From Phycisphaeraceae bacterium (GTDB lineage Bacteria; Planctomycetota; Phycisphaerae; Phycisphaerales; Zrk34): a stretch of DNA of 64,000 bases. This document shows, piece by piece, positions 17,904-26,625 of the stretch. Every line of letters begins with the position of its first letter. Within the stretch, counting starts at the first letter, position 1. The translations under genes and the position numbers were made by a program. Location: NCBI GenBank assembly GCA_028282805.1, contig JANQHD010000006.1, forward strand, positions 109,736-173,735, in the 5' to 3' direction. Under the pieces are notes generated by a model. That model did not search any database and was not told the DNA's origin. It saw only the letters and a list, made by a program, of their open reading frames with translations.

Positions 17904-18638
17904 TCAGATCACGTGCGCGTTGCGCCGGCGGATGCGGCGGACCACGCCCAGGCCGAGCAGCATCGCCAGCCCAGCGGGTGCCGCGGGCGGCAGCGGGACC
18001 ATCGGCGGCGGGGGCGGCGGGTCGGGCAGCACCACCAGTTGGTCCTGGCCGTACTTGATCCGGTTGTTCTGGCCGTAGCGGTAGACGTTCAGCACCCGCA
18101 CGTTGCCGACGCCGGACCACAGGTTGTTAAGCACGGCGTTCTGCGCCTCGGCGATCCAGGTGTTCGCCTGTACGTTCGTGGTCGAGGCCTTCTCGCCCTC
18201 CAGCACCCACAGCGCGTCCTGCAGCGCGACCGCGCTGGCCACCCGGCCGGCGCCGAGCGTCAAGTCGTAGTTGCTGAGCGTGCCGTGCCAGAAGTTGGTG
18301 AACAGGTACGCGGTCTCCGCCGAGATCGGGTCGCTGCCCGTCGGGCCTTCGGCGCTGGTCGACACGTCGAACTGGTACTCCTTGTGGAGCGAGATGTATT
18401 CGTGCCGCTGCACGCAGAAGGTCTGGAAGTCACCGACGTACTGGCCATCGGTCACCTGCACGCCCGGGCCGTGCGGCGCGACGGTCAAGCCTTGCAGGTT
18501 GTACATCAAAAACTCGCCCGCGTTCGACGACGAGTACAGCGAAGCATTGTGGTGGAAGTACACCGAGCCGGCTTGCGCCGCGGTGGCCAGCGCAAAGACG
18601 CCGAGCAAGGCCAACATCCACAACCGTTGAATCTTCAT
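17904..18638 (-). CDS. Thioester-domain-like surface protein with PEP-CTERM-type anchor
   Basis: From the ATG at 18638 (preceded by GGAGGCGGAGAGAG) the protein has 244 aa. A signal peptide covers 1-23. The body has FQTFCVQRHEY with C75, and VALQDALWVLEGE with Q140. This fits the thioester-domain pattern of [YFL]C and hydrophobic-QxA-hydrophobic-W, in which Cys and Gln form an internal thioester used for covalent adhesion. The C-terminus has a poly-proline stretch, VPLPPAAPAG, a hydrophobic helix and an RRIRRR cluster, a VPLPA/PEP-CTERM-like sorting signal. An exported, exosortase-processed adhesin is inferred. The exosortase is not in the window. Confidence 0.7.
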   Translation of the reverse strand: MKIQRLWMLALLGVFALATAAQAGSVYFHHNASLYSSSNAGEFLMYNLQGLTVAPHGPGVQVTDGQYVGDFQTFCVQRHEYISLHKEYQFDVSTSAEGPTGSDPISAETAYLFTNFWHGTLSNYDLTLGAGRVASAVALQDALWVLEGEKASTTNVQANTWIAEAQNAVLNNLWSGVGNVRVLNVYRYGQNNRIKYGQDQLVVLPDPPPPPPMVPLPPAAPAGLAMLLGLGVVRRIRRRNAHVI

Positions 18639-18884
18639 GGGACTCTCTCCGCCTCCGGGCAACAGCCGGTCACACGAACCGATTGGCCATAACATGCCCC
18701 ACCACCCGTGCGCAGCAAGGTCCGTCTTCGGTTTATCCGCCGAGATTTCGCCGCTGCGCCCCGTTTGTGCGATGACGACCTTGCCCCGTAAACGCACGCC
18801 ACCCAGCCGTTAAACCCGGTCCCGCTTGCCCAGCCGTCACAACCGACCCCACCGGTTCGGCTGTCGCATCGCGGCGAGGGCACG

Positions 18885-18890
18885 TAACAT
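18885..18890 (+). promoter_or_regulatory. -10 box of a probably leaderless lptF transcript
   Basis: TAACAT ends exactly 6 bases before the lptF ATG, so transcription would start at or next to the start codon. The same arrangement occurs at 39045, and similar ones at 27980 (minus), 40709 and 41814. Confidence 0.4.
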
Positions 18891-18896
18891 GTCGCG

Positions 18897-20570
18897 ATGC
18901 CCCTGACGCTGTACCGCTACATGTTCAAGGAGCTGGCCCGGCTGCTGGCGATGGTCACCGTCGCCCTGGTCGTGGTCATGGCCGTGGCCATGGCGATCAA
19001 GCCCGTCAGCGAGGGCGCCCTCGCGCCCGGCGCGGTGGTCAAGCTGTTCATCTACCTCATGCCCGGCATGCTCACCTACGCCCTGCCCGTCGCCGCCGCC
19101 TTCAGCGCCACCATGGTCTACTTCCGCATGGCCGGCGACAACGAGATCACCGCCTGCGCCGTCAGCGGCATCAGCTACCGCTCCCTGCTGCTGCCCGCCG
19201 CGGTCATGGGCCTCGCCCTCACCCTCGGCATGTTCTTCCTCGCCAACTACATGATCCCCTACTTCTGGCAGAAGGCCGAAAAACTCGGCCAGCGCGGCGT
19301 GGCGAAGATCATCGTCGACCAGCTCAACAGCGGCGCCGTCTTCCGCCCGCCCGGCACCGATTACATCGTCTACGCCGACGGCGCGACCATCAAAGACATC
19401 CCCAAGCACGAAAACGCCGACCCCACCAAGCCACAGCTGTTTCAGTGGATCAAGCTCGACAAGCCCGCCGTCGCCAAGTCCGAGCCCCGCACCGGCAAGA
19501 TCGAGGCCGAGTACACCGGCAACGAGGCCCGCCTGCTGCTCTACCGGCAGGCCTACACCCAACAGACCTACGTCGTCGTCGAGCTGACCGACGCGACGAT
19601 CAACGACCCGAAGACGAACCTGACCATCAACGTCGAACAGCAGAAGCTCGGCCCGCACGAGATCGTGCTGCCCTTCGAGCAGAAGCCCCAGTTCATGTCG
19701 CGCAACCGCCTCGAACAGGTCGCCAACCACCCCGAAGAGAACCTCAAGGTCATAGAGAAGAGCGACGACCTGCTCAAGTCGCTGTCGGAGCTGCGGGCGC
19801 TGCGACGCGTCCGCGAGATCATCGCCGACGACCGGCCCGCCCACCCGCTCGTGCTCTACGGGCCCCTGGGCGAGCGCTGCACGATCACCGCGCCGCGCGT
19901 GGCGCTGGCCAAAGACCAGGCCGTGCTCAACGCCGACGGCGACCGCAAGGTCACCGTGCGCGTCACGCGCGAGCAAGACGGCAAGCTGCTGCGCTGGATG
20001 CGCGCCGAGTCGGCCATCATCGAGGCCGAACAACGCACCCGTTCCGACGAGCCCCGCCTGACACTGGAGCTGACCGGCGTCACCGTCAACGCGCCCGAGC
20101 TGCCCACGCCGACCGACCTGGCCAGCTCGCACCTGAAGCTGCTGCGCTTGCCGGAGAAGGTGGCCGCGGACCTGCGTGAGGCGCGGATGGAGGACCTGAT
20201 CGCCCGGGGCCTGGCCGAGGACGACGAATCGATCCGCAAGGAGGTCGACCGGCTGAACCACGTGATCGAATCGCTGCGGCGCGAGATCTACGCGGCGATC
20301 AACGAGCGGGCCGCGATGGCCGTGTGCACCATGATGGTTATGCTGCTGGGCGCGGTGATGAGCATGCACCTCCGCCAGCAGGTGGCGCTGGTGATCTTCT
20401 TCTGGTGTTTCGTGCCCGCGATCATCGCGATCGTCGCGATCAACGGCGGCGAGAACGTGATCACCAGCCACGACTTCCACTACGCCGTCGGCGTGGTCGC
20501 GACCTGGGCCGGCATCGTCGGCCTGCTCGGGCTGATCGGGTTCATCTACGCGAGGTTGAGCAAGAACTGA
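18897..20570 (+). CDS. lptF: LptF/LptG-family permease with enlarged periplasmic domain
   Basis: This 557-aa protein belongs to the LptF/LptG permease family, which extracts lipopolysaccharide from the inner membrane together with LptB. Membrane helices are at about 15-35, 50-70 and 95-120, and the last three lie at about 470-550. The segment LPVAAAFSATMVYFRMAGDNEITACAVSG is the typical family signature (written here in part: EITACAVSG near 82-90). The periplasmic beta-jellyroll region spans about 120-460, longer than usual (family members are about 360-400 aa in total), and includes a charged insert. It is followed 75 bases later by the second permease. Which one is F and which is G is a guess from order. 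Confidence 0.85.
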   Translation: MPLTLYRYMFKELARLLAMVTVALVVVMAVAMAIKPVSEGALAPGAVVKLFIYLMPGMLTYALPVAAAFSATMVYFRMAGDNEITACAVSGISYRSLLLPAAVMGLALTLGMFFLANYMIPYFWQKAEKLGQRGVAKIIVDQLNSGAVFRPPGTDYIVYADGATIKDIPKHENADPTKPQLFQWIKLDKPAVAKSEPRTGKIEAEYTGNEARLLLYRQAYTQQTYVVVELTDATINDPKTNLTINVEQQKLGPHEIVLPFEQKPQFMSRNRLEQVANHPEENLKVIEKSDDLLKSLSELRALRRVREIIADDRPAHPLVLYGPLGERCTITAPRVALAKDQAVLNADGDRKVTVRVTREQDGKLLRWMRAESAIIEAEQRTRSDEPRLTLELTGVTVNAPELPTPTDLASSHLKLLRLPEKVAADLREARMEDLIARGLAEDDESIRKEVDRLNHVIESLRREIYAAINERAAMAVCTMMVMLLGAVMSMHLRQQVALVIFFWCFVPAIIAIVAINGGENVITSHDFHYAVGVVATWAGIVGLLGLIGFIYARLSKN

Positions 20571-20573
20571 GGG

Positions 20574-20644
20574 GATTGTCGATCTGCGATTGCCGATGGC
20601 CGAGTTGAGGGCCAATCGGAAATCGGGGATCGAAAACCGGAAAT
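20574..20644. repeat. Heptamer repeat array between lptF and lptG
   Basis: GATTGTC, GATCTGC, GATTGCC, GATGGCC, GAGTTGA, a 5-base break, then AATCGGA, AATCGGG, GATCGAA, AACCGGA. The array fills the entire intergenic space up to the lptG start codon. Confidence 0.8.
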
Positions 20645-20645
20645 C

Positions 20646-21773
20646 ATGAAGACGATCGACCGCTACATCATCCGACAGTTCCTGATGAACTACGTGATCC
20701 TCTTCGCGGTGTTGGAGCTGTTGGTCATGTCGGTGGACTTCGTGATCAACCTCGACGAGTTCCTGAAGGCCGGCCAGGGCGACACGGGCGCGCTGAGCCG
20801 GGCCTGGTCGATCGTCACCGCCACCTTCGGCTACTACTGGCCAAAGGTGTTCCGCGACTTCGTGTACCTCTCGGGCATCCTGCCCGCCGCGGCCGCGGGC
20901 TTCACGCTCAGCGCCATGGTGCGCAACCGCGAGATGGTCGCGCTGCTGGCCGGCGGGGTGAGCCTGTACCGACTGGCGCTGCCGATCCTCGCGGTGGGGT
21001 TCGTCGTGTCCAGCTCGGTGCTGCTCTTCCAGGAGATGGTCATCCCGCCGCTGCGCGAGCGCGTCGCCGCCCAGCACAAGTACATCAAGTACGGCGGCAG
21101 CAAGCCGTTGACCATCGAGTTCATCCCCGACAAACAGCCCGACGGCAGGCCCGGCCCGCTCTACAGCGCCGCGCGCTTCGACGTGAACACCAAGGAGCTC
21201 GAAGAGCTGACCATCCTCAAGCGCGACCAGCGCGGCCGGGCCAGCGAGAAGATCACCGCCGACGCCGCCGCGTGGGACGAGGCCAACCACGGCTGGCAGT
21301 TGACCGGCGGCCTGAGTTACCCGCGCGTCGCCTCGGCCGACACCGCCGCCCAGCGCCACATCAAGCCCACCGCCGTGAGCTTCATGCCCAGCGGCCTCGA
21401 CCCCGACACCCTGCTCGCCCACCGCAAGAGCCAGTTCCGCGAGATGATGCGTTCGAGCGAGTTGCTCGACCTGATCGAACGCAAGACCATCCTCGACCCG
21501 CGTGAGCTGACGCTGATCCTGCACAAGCGGTTCTCGATCGCCGTGGTCAACGTGCTGATCCTCACGATGGCGCTGCCGTTTTTCCTGATGCGTGCGCCCG
21601 GCGGGCTGATGATGCCGTCGCTGCAGGCGATGAGCGTGTGCCTGCCGGTGTGGTTCGGTTCGTTCGCCATGACGCAGCTGGTCGGCAACATCCCGCCGGC
21701 GCTGATCGCGTGGGTGCCCGCGGTGATCTACCTGCCGGTGGCGCTGTTCCTGCTCGACCGGGTGAAAACTTAA
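20646..21773 (+). CDS. lptG: LptF/LptG-family permease
   Basis: This 375-aa protein is of normal family length. It begins MKTIDRYIIRQFL, the typical N-terminal amphipathic start, and has helices at about 14-35, 70-95 and 105-125. A periplasmic jellyroll domain covers about 140-275 and the last three helices about 290-372. AMVRNREMVALLAGGVSL (near 95-112) is the conserved coupling-helix region. It forms an operon with the preceding permease; the two should heterodimerise as the LPS export permease. The partners LptB and LptC are not in the window. Confidence 0.88.
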   Translation: MKTIDRYIIRQFLMNYVILFAVLELLVMSVDFVINLDEFLKAGQGDTGALSRAWSIVTATFGYYWPKVFRDFVYLSGILPAAAAGFTLSAMVRNREMVALLAGGVSLYRLALPILAVGFVVSSSVLLFQEMVIPPLRERVAAQHKYIKYGGSKPLTIEFIPDKQPDGRPGPLYSAARFDVNTKELEELTILKRDQRGRASEKITADAAAWDEANHGWQLTGGLSYPRVASADTAAQRHIKPTAVSFMPSGLDPDTLLAHRKSQFREMMRSSELLDLIERKTILDPRELTLILHKRFSIAVVNVLILTMALPFFLMRAPGGLMMPSLQAMSVCLPVWFGSFAMTQLVGNIPPALIAWVPAVIYLPVALFLLDRVKT

Positions 21774-21794
21774 ACCCACACCAGGCGTGCGTGA

Positions 21795-22790
21795 TCACCC
21801 CCGCTCGGCCGACCGTGGTTTGACGCGGCTGAGCCAGGCGAGCGAGGCCAGCCCGGTGGTGAGGATGACCAGCACCTCGGCGGCGCGGTCGACGAGCGAG
21901 ACGGTCATGGCACTGGCTTCGAGGCCCTTGCCCAGCAACCCGGCTTCGCCGCCGATCTTGTTCAGCCACTCGCGCAGGCCCAGGCCGTTGGCGGGCATCG
22001 CCGCCGACAGCGTGCTGATCAGCGACAGGTACGTCGCGTCGACGATGGTCATGTCGACCTGCAGGATGCGCCCCACCAGCCACCAGCGCACGGCCACGCC
22101 CATGAGGTTCACCGTCGCCAGCAGCGTGCCGACCAGCAGCACGTTGAACGCGTGACCGACGCCGTTGAGCGACGAGCGCCCGACCCAGTCGGCGACCTTC
22201 TTCGGCGGCACGTAGTGCAACACCAGCGCCCCGACCAGTGCCACGGCGAAGATCATCGCCACCACCGACACCCACCACAGCGCATCGAGCTCGCGTCGCC
22301 AGAGCGTGGCCAAGCCCACGACGCCGATCGACCCGAGGATCGCGCCGCTAATCATCATGTGCGTGAGCACCGAGGCGCCGTAGGCGACGCCGTGGCGGTG
22401 CTTGAGGTAGGCGATGCGCCCGACGAGGCCGGCCTTGACGGGTGTGTAGTTCAATAAGGCGCTGGCCGCGAGCAGGCCCATCATCGCCAGCGGGCTGACC
22501 GGCCGGGCCGGGTCGACGAAGGGCTTGTTGATCACCCAGAACATCAGCCCGTTGACCACGGTCGTGGTCAGCAGCACCAGCGTCAGCAGCACGGCGATGT
22601 CGAGCGGGTCGGCCTCGAGCAGCCTGCCGAAGCCCCCGCCGTCGCGCCCCTCTTCGATCGCAAAGTAGATCGACGCGCCGAGCAACACGAGCGCCAACGC
22701 GAAACCGACCCAGCGCAACCAGCGCTTCGCCGGCGGCGCTTCGTGCTCCAGCTCCTTGGCGTCTTCGATGATGGGGTCGAGTTCAGACAT
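21795..22790 (-). CDS. Lysylphosphatidylglycerol synthase-type transmembrane protein (UPF0104-like)
   Basis: This 331-aa protein starts at the ATG at 22790; an upstream ATG at 22832 only adds residues encoded by a repeat array. After an acidic cytoplasmic N-terminus there are about eight membrane helices from residue 27 to 318. The block AAMPANGLGLREW, followed by a glycine-rich stretch and DRAAEVLVILTTGLASL, is the typical end of the LPG_synthase_TM family, also found in glycan-lipid flippases. There is no catalytic aminoacyl-transferase domain, so it is the flippase-like part only. It converges with the lptG gene. Confidence 0.75.
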   Translation of the reverse strand: MSELDPIIEDAKELEHEAPPAKRWLRWVGFALALVLLGASIYFAIEEGRDGGGFGRLLEADPLDIAVLLTLVLLTTTVVNGLMFWVINKPFVDPARPVSPLAMMGLLAASALLNYTPVKAGLVGRIAYLKHRHGVAYGASVLTHMMISGAILGSIGVVGLATLWRRELDALWWVSVVAMIFAVALVGALVLHYVPPKKVADWVGRSSLNGVGHAFNVLLVGTLLATVNLMGVAVRWWLVGRILQVDMTIVDATYLSLISTLSAAMPANGLGLREWLNKIGGEAGLLGKGLEASAMTVSLVDRAAEVLVILTTGLASLAWLSRVKPRSAERG

Positions 22791-22804
22791 GATGGGGGAA
22801 GGAC

Positions 22805-22923
22805 GAATGACGAAGCTCGAATGACGAATCAATCACCAAGCCCCAATGTTCAAAACAGGCGCGGCGGTTTGGGCATTCGGCCATTGGGATTTGATTGGGT
22901 ATTGGTCATTGGTGATTGGTTAT
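22805..22923. repeat. Heptamer repeat tract between pyrE and the LPG-synthase-like gene
   Basis: Two runs with a 7-base period. At 22805-22853: GAATGAC, GAAGCTC, GAATGAC, GAATCAA, TCACCAA, GCCCCAA, TGTTCAA. At 22868-22923: TTTGGGC, ATTCGGC, CATTGGG, ATTTGAT, TGGGTAT, TGGTCAT, TGGTGAT, TGGTTAT. The second run overlaps the pyrE stop codon. Confidence 0.85.
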
Positions 22924-23447
22924 TCCTCGACCCCTAAATCTTGCTTGGTAAACAGCGCCTCAAACACATACCCCGCGCCTTCGATGTTCTCGCGTGCGCC
23001 CTCTTGCCTGTCGATGGTGCCGATGATCTTCAGCACCGTGGCGCCCTCGGCTTCGATGACCTTGGCGGCTTCGAGGACCTGCCCGCCGGTCGTGCACACG
23101 TCTTCGACCAGCACGACCCGGTCGCCGGGTTCGAGCCTGCCCTCGAGCCGCTTGGCGGTGCCGTAGTCTTTCTTCTGGTTGCGGATGAAGATGCAGGGCA
23201 CGCCCGACGCCATCGACGCGGCAGAGACCAGCGGGATGCCGCCGAGTTCTGCGCCGGCGAGCTTGGTCGCGTCGGCGGGGATGCGCTCGGCAAAAAGTTT
23301 GCCCAGTTCCCCCAGAATGTCGGGCTGGGTGCTGAACAGGTACTTATCGAGGTAGTAGTTGCTGGTCCGGCCGCTGCGGAGCATAAACTCGCCTTTCAGC
23401 AGCGCCACGTCGGCAATCCGTTGTGCGATGGGGTCCTTGCTGGTCAT
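22920..23447 (-). CDS. pyrE: Orotate phosphoribosyltransferase
   Basis: This 175-aa enzyme joins orotate and PRPP to give OMP in pyrimidine synthesis. The PRPP-binding loop VVLVEDVCTTGGQVLEAA lies near 108-125. An FMLRSGRTSNYYLDKY segment near 19-34 and the flexible-loop segment FIRNQKKDYGTAKRLEG near 80-96 are typical of PyrE. The start chosen is the ATG at 23447; a longer reading to 23492 adds a non-conserved arginine-rich leader. The stop codon sits inside a heptamer repeat. Confidence 0.92.
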   Translation of the reverse strand: MTSKDPIAQRIADVALLKGEFMLRSGRTSNYYLDKYLFSTQPDILGELGKLFAERIPADATKLAGAELGGIPLVSAASMASGVPCIFIRNQKKDYGTAKRLEGRLEPGDRVVLVEDVCTTGGQVLEAAKVIEAEGATVLKIIGTIDRQEGARENIEGAGYVFEALFTKQDLGVEE

Positions 23448-23664
23448 GGCGGCAGAGCATACACGAACTGCCCGGCGTTGCGCAGCGACCACATTAAAAC
23501 CGCCTGGTGAGGTTTAAACGCAACATCGCGCGGTTATCAGACAACGCCGTGAAAAACCACAACACGCAGCCAGAAAAGCACTTGCGTCAACGCGCGGCCT
23601 GTGGCATTCGTTTTGTATGGGTTATGCCGGTTGCCCGGAGGGGCAAAGAGAAAGGACCAGACGC

Positions 23665-24324
23665 ATGAACAAGCGCACGTGGTGGTGCGCCGTGACGACC
23701 GCGCTGCTGATCGGCGGCGTGGCGATGGCGCAGGACACTCCCTATCAACGATCGCACAACGTCAACAGCTTTCAGAGCCAAGGCGGGACGCGCATCATCA
23801 CCCCGGCCCAGTTGCACCCGAACGTGACGGTCTCGCGCACGCTCGCGGCCCAGCCGGTGCACCCGCACATGGTCAAGGTGATCATCGGCGGCGGCAGCCC
23901 AGGCGCCAACACCTCCGCCGGCGCGGGGCAGATCAGCACCTGGATCGACCCCATGCGCAAGCTCGACGGCGACGGCGGGCTCGACGAAAACCACTCGCTG
24001 GTCAAGGCTCAGCGCCTCTACCTGTCGCTGACCATGACCAGCACCGAAGAACTTAACGCGATCCGTTCGCACAGCCACGAGGTTTACGCCAACACCTACG
24101 CCCAATCCAACCGGGTGCGGATCGTGGTGAACCCCAAGGCCCGCCAGGACGCGGCGGGCATGGCCCGCGCGCCCAAGCCGATGATGGTGCTGACCAAGCC
24201 GGTGGACACGAAGGCCAAGCCGCAGGCGCAGCCCGCGCCGGAAGAAAAGCCCGTGCCCATGCCGGTCGCGCCCACACGCGACGAGGACCGCGAGGAGACG
24301 GACCTGGTCGCCTCGGCCGAGTGA
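23665..24324 (+). CDS. Exported hypothetical protein
   Basis: This 219-aa protein starts at the ATG at 23665, which has AAAGGA ten bases upstream and gives a clean signal peptide (MNKRTWWCAVTTALLIGGVAMA-Q). The mature part contains a Gly/Ala-rich stretch (about 75-90). A conserved-looking region VKAQRLYLSLTMTSTEELNA lies near 115-134, and the tail is Pro/Lys/Glu-rich. No family was recognised. An intrinsic terminator follows at 24353-24390. Confidence 0.7.
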   Translation: MNKRTWWCAVTTALLIGGVAMAQDTPYQRSHNVNSFQSQGGTRIITPAQLHPNVTVSRTLAAQPVHPHMVKVIIGGGSPGANTSAGAGQISTWIDPMRKLDGDGGLDENHSLVKAQRLYLSLTMTSTEELNAIRSHSHEVYANTYAQSNRVRIVVNPKARQDAAGMARAPKPMMVLTKPVDTKAKPQAQPAPEEKPVPMPVAPTRDEDREETDLVASAE

Positions 24325-24352
24325 CGGCCAGATACATTTGCCCCCTGATCAG

Positions 24353-24390
24353 GCGAGGCTCGTGGCTTTCTGCCCGGGTCTCGCTTTTTT
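24353..24390 (+). terminator. Intrinsic terminator
   Basis: A 10-bp stem (GCGAGGCTCG paired with CGGGTCTCGC, with G-U pairs) is followed by TTTTTT. It lies 29 bases past the exported-protein stop and touches the 3' end of the converging gene. Confidence 0.75.
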
Positions 24391-24820
24391 ATTTGATGAA
24401 GCGGATGTTCATCGGGTAGCGATGGACGACGCCCCTGCTCGCTTGCACCGCCGCGATGATGCAGAACACCAGATCGAGGATGCCGACCAGGATCATCACG
24501 GGAACGGTCACGATCACGGCGACGCCGCAAGTGATCCCGGTCAGCAGGCCGGCCGCCAACAACACGACGAGCACGGCGAGCTGGAAGTTGAGCGCTTCTT
24601 TTCCCTGGTCGTCGACGAAGGGTTCGGTGTCTTTCTTGATCAGCCAGATGACCAGCGGGCCGACGAAACTGAGGAACACCGCCAGCAGGTGGCAGAGCAT
24701 GGCCATGCTTTTGGCGTCGGCGGACGGCTCGCCGTAGCCGTAGACGGAACTGTCGTAGGGGGGTGGGGGCGGCTCTTGGTTGTATGGGTCGTCGTAACGG
24801 TTGCCGTATTCGTCGTTCAT
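24389..24820 (-). CDS. DUF4870-like membrane protein
   Basis: This 143-aa protein has a Tyr/Pro/Asp-rich cytoplasmic N-terminus (about 1-36) and then three membrane segments. The pattern SMAMLCHLLAVFLSFVGPLVIWL, with KKDTEPFVDDQGKEALNFQL between helices, is typical of the DUF4870 (Tic20-like) family. The function of the family is unknown. It follows the GT9 gene by 41 bases on the same strand and may be its last operon partner. Confidence 0.85.
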   Translation of the reverse strand: MNDEYGNRYDDPYNQEPPPPPYDSSVYGYGEPSADAKSMAMLCHLLAVFLSFVGPLVIWLIKKDTEPFVDDQGKEALNFQLAVLVVLLAAGLLTGITCGVAVIVTVPVMILVGILDLVFCIIAAVQASRGVVHRYPMNIRFIK

Positions 24821-24861
24821 GCCACTGACCCCTTTGCGCGCGTGATGTGCGTGTCACCTTG

Positions 24862-25719
24862 TCAATGGGACGCGGCATCGGCGACGGATTGCACGTCCAA
24901 CCAGGTCATTTCAGCCGGCGCCGGAGGCGCGAGCACGCGGACGGCCGGGCCGATCGGCGACCAGACGCGCGGCGCGGTCGGGCCGAACAGGGCGACCGTG
25001 GGCACGCCGAGCTGGGCCGCGAGGTGCGTGGGGCCCGAGTCGTTGCCGATGAACACCGATGCGCCGGCGATCGCTTGGCCGAGCGCCACGAGGTCGCGCG
25101 GCCAGACCAAGTGGTGTAGACGTTGCCAGCGTTCGAGCGTTTCACCCGACCAACGCTCGGCCTCGGCTTCGCCCAGCAGCACGACCACGGGCCGACCGAT
25201 CGCATTGAAATGCTCGATCAACCGCTCGAATCGCTCGGCGGGCCAGCACTTGTCGACGCCGCCCGAGCCGGGGTGGATGACGACGGGGCCGTCGGGGTTG
25301 ATGCGGGGCTCGGCGCCGGCGGGCGTGAGGTCGAAACCTTGCTCGATCAGTTGCCGTCGGTGGTACTCGGCGAGGTGGTGGTCGAGGTCGTGGTTCGGGC
25401 GGGGTTCGACGAAGGCGCAACGCGCTTGGGGCGCAAGGCGGCGGATGTTGGTTGCCCACGCGTCGCGGGCGCTGGCGACGAAGCTGATGATTTGGTCGGA
25501 AGCGCTAAGCCGCAAGCGGCTTGGGGTGGGGGCGTCGGGGGCGTGAAGCCGGCTGAGGTCGGGGGTGTCGATGTCGATCGGCGTAACGCCGAGGTATTTC
25601 GCCGCGAGGCGCGCTTTGCCCGACGGGGCAACGAACGTGCACGCAGGTAGGGCGCGCAGCAACGGCCAGGTCAACACGCTGTCGCCGAGTGCGCCGTGAT
25701 GGAAGACGATCGTGCTCAC
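24862..25719 (-). CDS. Glycosyltransferase family 9 (heptosyltransferase-like)
   Basis: This 285-aa protein begins MSTIVFHHGALGDSVLTWPLLRAL, the GT9 nucleotide-sugar fold start. The typical C-terminal signature FIGNDSGPTHLAAQLGVPTVALFGPTAP (key residues N-D-S-G-P and H-L-A) is near 225-250, after HPGSGGVDKCWP near 150. GT9 enzymes such as WaaC/WaaF add ADP-heptose to the LPS core. It is shorter than most members (about 330-350 aa). The 20-base dispersed element at 25501-25520 is translated in frame as part of SRLRLSAS. It sits 6 bases after pabC in the same operon, with no obvious metabolic link. Confidence 0.85.
   Translation of the reverse strand: MSTIVFHHGALGDSVLTWPLLRALPACTFVAPSGKARLAAKYLGVTPIDIDTPDLSRLHAPDAPTPSRLRLSASDQIISFVASARDAWATNIRRLAPQARCAFVEPRPNHDLDHHLAEYHRRQLIEQGFDLTPAGAEPRINPDGPVVIHPGSGGVDKCWPAERFERLIEHFNAIGRPVVVLLGEAEAERWSGETLERWQRLHHLVWPRDLVALGQAIAGASVFIGNDSGPTHLAAQLGVPTVALFGPTAPRVWSPIGPAVRVLAPPAPAEMTWLDVQSVADAASH
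25501..25520. repeat. 20-bp dispersed element inside the GT9 gene
   Basis: AGCGCTAAGCCGCAAGCGGC, identical in reverse orientation at 36475-36494 inside the permease gene. Confidence 0.75.
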
Positions 25720-25725
25720 GCGGTT

Positions 25726-26625
25726 TTACGAGGTTTCAGTTGCGATCAAGTCGAGCAGTTTTTCGCGCAGCCGCGAGGTGATGGGGCCGACCCGACCGGC
25801 GCCGATGGTTTTGCGTTCGACGGCCGCGACGGGCAGCAGTTGCCAACTCGAGTTGGTGAGAAAGACCTCGTCAGCGTCGAGCAGGTCATCGACGCCGATC
25901 ATGCACCGTTGGACGGGGATGTCGAGCTGCTCGGCGATTTCGATGACCGCGGCGCGCGTGATGCCGGGCAGCACGGCCGACGGCAGCGTGCCCGTGCCCT
26001 CTTCGCCGCGCGCGATCGGGGTGAGCAGCGTGTCCGCTTTGACGACGAACGCGTTGGACACCGCGCCGCCGCACAGGTGGTTGGTCACGGAAAGCCAGAG
26101 CGTTTCGCCGGCGCCGAGTTGCGACGCCTCGGCCAGCGTGCGCAGGCGGGCCCAATAGTTGAGCGTTTTGTGGCCCGCGCCGGGGTCGAAGGGGTTGGCC
26201 TTGGCGTTGGCGATGGTGACGGTTACGCCGCGCTCGAAAAGTTCGGCGGGGTACCGCGTGGGCTCGGTGGCGACGCAGAACACGCTGGGTTCGTGCGGCG
26301 CAGGTGTACCGTCGCCGCGCGCCGCGCCCAGCAGCGACAGGTCGCCGCCCGTGACGGTCAGGCGCAGGCGGGCTTCGGTCAGGTCGTTTTCCGCGAGCGT
26401 GGCGTTGACCAACTCGCTCAGCGGTTCGGCCTTGAGCGAAGCCGACAGGCCGGTCTCGGCGGCGCTGTCGATGAGGCGGGCGATGTGGGCGTCGAGGCGG
26501 AAGACCTTGCCGTTGAACGCCTGCATGGTTTCGAACAGGCCGACGGCGTGCTGGACGCCGGCGTCGTGGACGCTGAGCGTGGCTCGGTCGAGGGGCACGA
26601 ACTGGCCGTTGACGTAAGCTTTCAT
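25726..26625 (-). CDS. pabC: Class IV aminotransferase, probable aminodeoxychorismate lyase
   Basis: This 299-aa PLP enzyme of the class IV fold has the PLP lysine in GHKTLNYWARL (near 155), the N-terminal block VHDAGVQHAVGLFETMQAF (19-37) and the signature near 186 onward, LCGGAVSNAFVV. It overlaps the stop of the preceding pabB-like gene by 4 bases (ATGA). That coupling makes 4-amino-4-deoxychorismate lyase (PabC, p-aminobenzoate synthesis) the best call. D-amino-acid or branched-chain aminotransferase are the alternatives in this fold. Confidence 0.85.
   Translation of the reverse strand: MKAYVNGQFVPLDRATLSVHDAGVQHAVGLFETMQAFNGKVFRLDAHIARLIDSAAETGLSASLKAEPLSELVNATLAENDLTEARLRLTVTGGDLSLLGAARGDGTPAPHEPSVFCVATEPTRYPAELFERGVTVTIANAKANPFDPGAGHKTLNYWARLRTLAEASQLGAGETLWLSVTNHLCGGAVSNAFVVKADTLLTPIARGEEGTGTLPSAVLPGITRAAVIEIAEQLDIPVQRCMIGVDDLLDADEVFLTNSSWQLLPVAAVERKTIGAGRVGPITSRLREKLLDLIATETS

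Noticed and set aside
18837..21779. Minus-strand 980-codon open frame
   Set aside because: Antisense of lptF and lptG; Gln/His/Asp/Arg-rich translation.
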